Shown one piece after another: positions 62,851 through 64,000 of a stretch of 64,000 bases of DNA (its first letter is position 1; each line of letters starts with the position of its first letter). The position numbers were made by a program, and so were the translations under genes. The DNA lies in assembly GCF_964656455.1 (NCBI RefSeq), contig NC_135716.1, positions 107,354,389-107,418,388 on the forward strand, in the 5' to 3' direction. The DNA comes from Halichoerus grypus. Taxonomy: Eukaryota > Chordata > Mammalia > Carnivora > Phocidae. Below the pieces are notes generated by a model, which was given only the letters and a program-made list of their open reading frames with translations, was not told the origin of the DNA and searched no databases.

Positions 62851-64000
62851 CTCCTACATAGACACAAGCACACACACACTTTAGAAGTAAGTAAAAGTAA
62901 TCACACCACCATTAAGTTCCCATTCACTTTGTACACGTTTCAAGTAAAGCAAATTGTTTGAGGTTGTTTTTATATCTGTTTCTTGTACCAAAATGAAACT
63001 ATTCATAAAGCCTTCATGGTTAGTTGCAGGATGATTGCAAATGTTCAGTTAACGACATCGGTCCAGATTCAATAGCTTTTGGTAGTCCCACAAATCCCTT
63101 ACTTATCAGAGAAAGGATAAAGTAATAAGGAATATGTATGTCATGTTTGTGGTAACAGATGTTGCATGTTAAAATCTGGGTACACTAGTAACTGAAAAGG
63201 TATGAGTAAAGTCATCTTTGTAATGCTGGACACTGCCTTTGCCCAACCATCTAAAAACCTAATTAGGTGCTGCATCTAGTTGTTAATTACATAACCCAGT
63301 AAAGGTCACCCTAGAATGCTTGTTTCTAAGTGAAAAAAAAAAAAAAAGGCAAATTTTAAACTATCTAAATTTAGCAGTCCTTTGGGTACTTTACATTTGT
63401 TGAATATTGCAAAAGTAAATACCCATCTGTTTTTAGTACTAATATGATTTTGTATATCAGGCAGTTTGAAGATTTTTCCCCCATGCAAGCTTCATCAGCT
63501 GTTTTATCAACAGTGTAGGCTTCAGGCACTTTTGTAAAGTTGAGTTGGGATAAATGAAAGATCCTTGTCGAATTGGTAATCATGCAGGTATTCAGAGGGA
63601 AAGGGAGATCATATTTTAATTTAATTTCAGTGCCTCAAGATATTTTTCCTTATGGGCTGTTACCATTCTCTGTTTACATATCCATCTTTTAAGAAATCAT
63701 AGCTACTCTTAATACATTTCAAATCAAGCTTTCCTGGATCTGGGCGATATATATCACTTCGTTCTGCAAGGGTCTCTTGAATTATATGAGAGCTTGCTCA
63801 TTGTGTCAGATTCAAATGCTGAATGATTTATAGAGGAATAAAGACATGAGACATATTGTAATCCCAAAGCTGTTTATATATTCTATTGAATCTGACAAAT
63901 TTTAGTGCCCTAAGTGGTTATAACTTGATTGTAAGTTCTTTGAGGACAAAGTTGATGCCTTACTCTTCTGTAATTCCCACATTTCATGGAAAGCTTCAGG

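Overview
This is mammalian nuclear DNA from inside one very large gene. Only two coding segments can be supported, both on the + strand: a 69-base exon at 18443-18511 and an 84-base exon at 26934-27017. Both lie between canonical AG and GT splice signals. Their translations match dihydropyrimidine dehydrogenase (DPYD, the first enzyme of uracil, thymine and 5-fluorouracil breakdown). Their lengths and phases fit exons 15 and 16 in human numbering (codons 636-658 and 659-686). The second exon carries the N-L-S-C motif with the catalytic cysteine (Cys671). The rest of the window is intron: the end of intron 14 (1-18442), all of intron 15 (18512-26933, 8.4 kb) and the start of intron 16 (27018-64000). 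I found no second gene.

The host is a carnivore, most likely an arctoid caniform (bear, seal or mustelid group). Seven tRNA-derived Can-SINEs are present, with the typical box starting GGGGCGCCTGGGTGGCT, CT-rich middle and A-rich tail, and their consensus looks arctoid rather than dog-like. A young L1 3' end of carnivore type sits at 36599-36960. This species call is inference from repeat types.

Layout: 1-18442 holds old L2 and MIR repeats, a MER5-like DNA transposon, a long L2 reverse-transcriptase relic (about 11880-13715) and three Can-SINEs. Intron 15 holds a GC- and CpG-rich patch (about 21690-21865) with a ZNF143-like site, an L2, several MIRs and a young SINE 0.5 kb before exon 16. 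Intron 16 holds three more SINEs (28.8, 30.4 and 41.1 kb), an L2 split by a young L1 (35.8-37.3 kb), a 32-base U2 snRNA retrocopy with perfect target-site duplications (38992-39023), a poly-T-only insertion with a 14-base duplication (42163-42204), a nested tandem duplication (47687-47792), degenerate L1 relics (44.6-45.2 and 59.9-60.2 kb) and a truncated L1 (60542-61330). Several AT-rich non-repetitive stretches are candidate conserved regulatory sequence, which only an alignment can decide.

I found no novel multi-gene system. The most interesting items are the U2 mini-retrocopy, the tail-only insertion, the intronic CpG patch and the two symmetric exons around the DPYD active site. Old repeat boundaries are approximate because they were recognised by eye.
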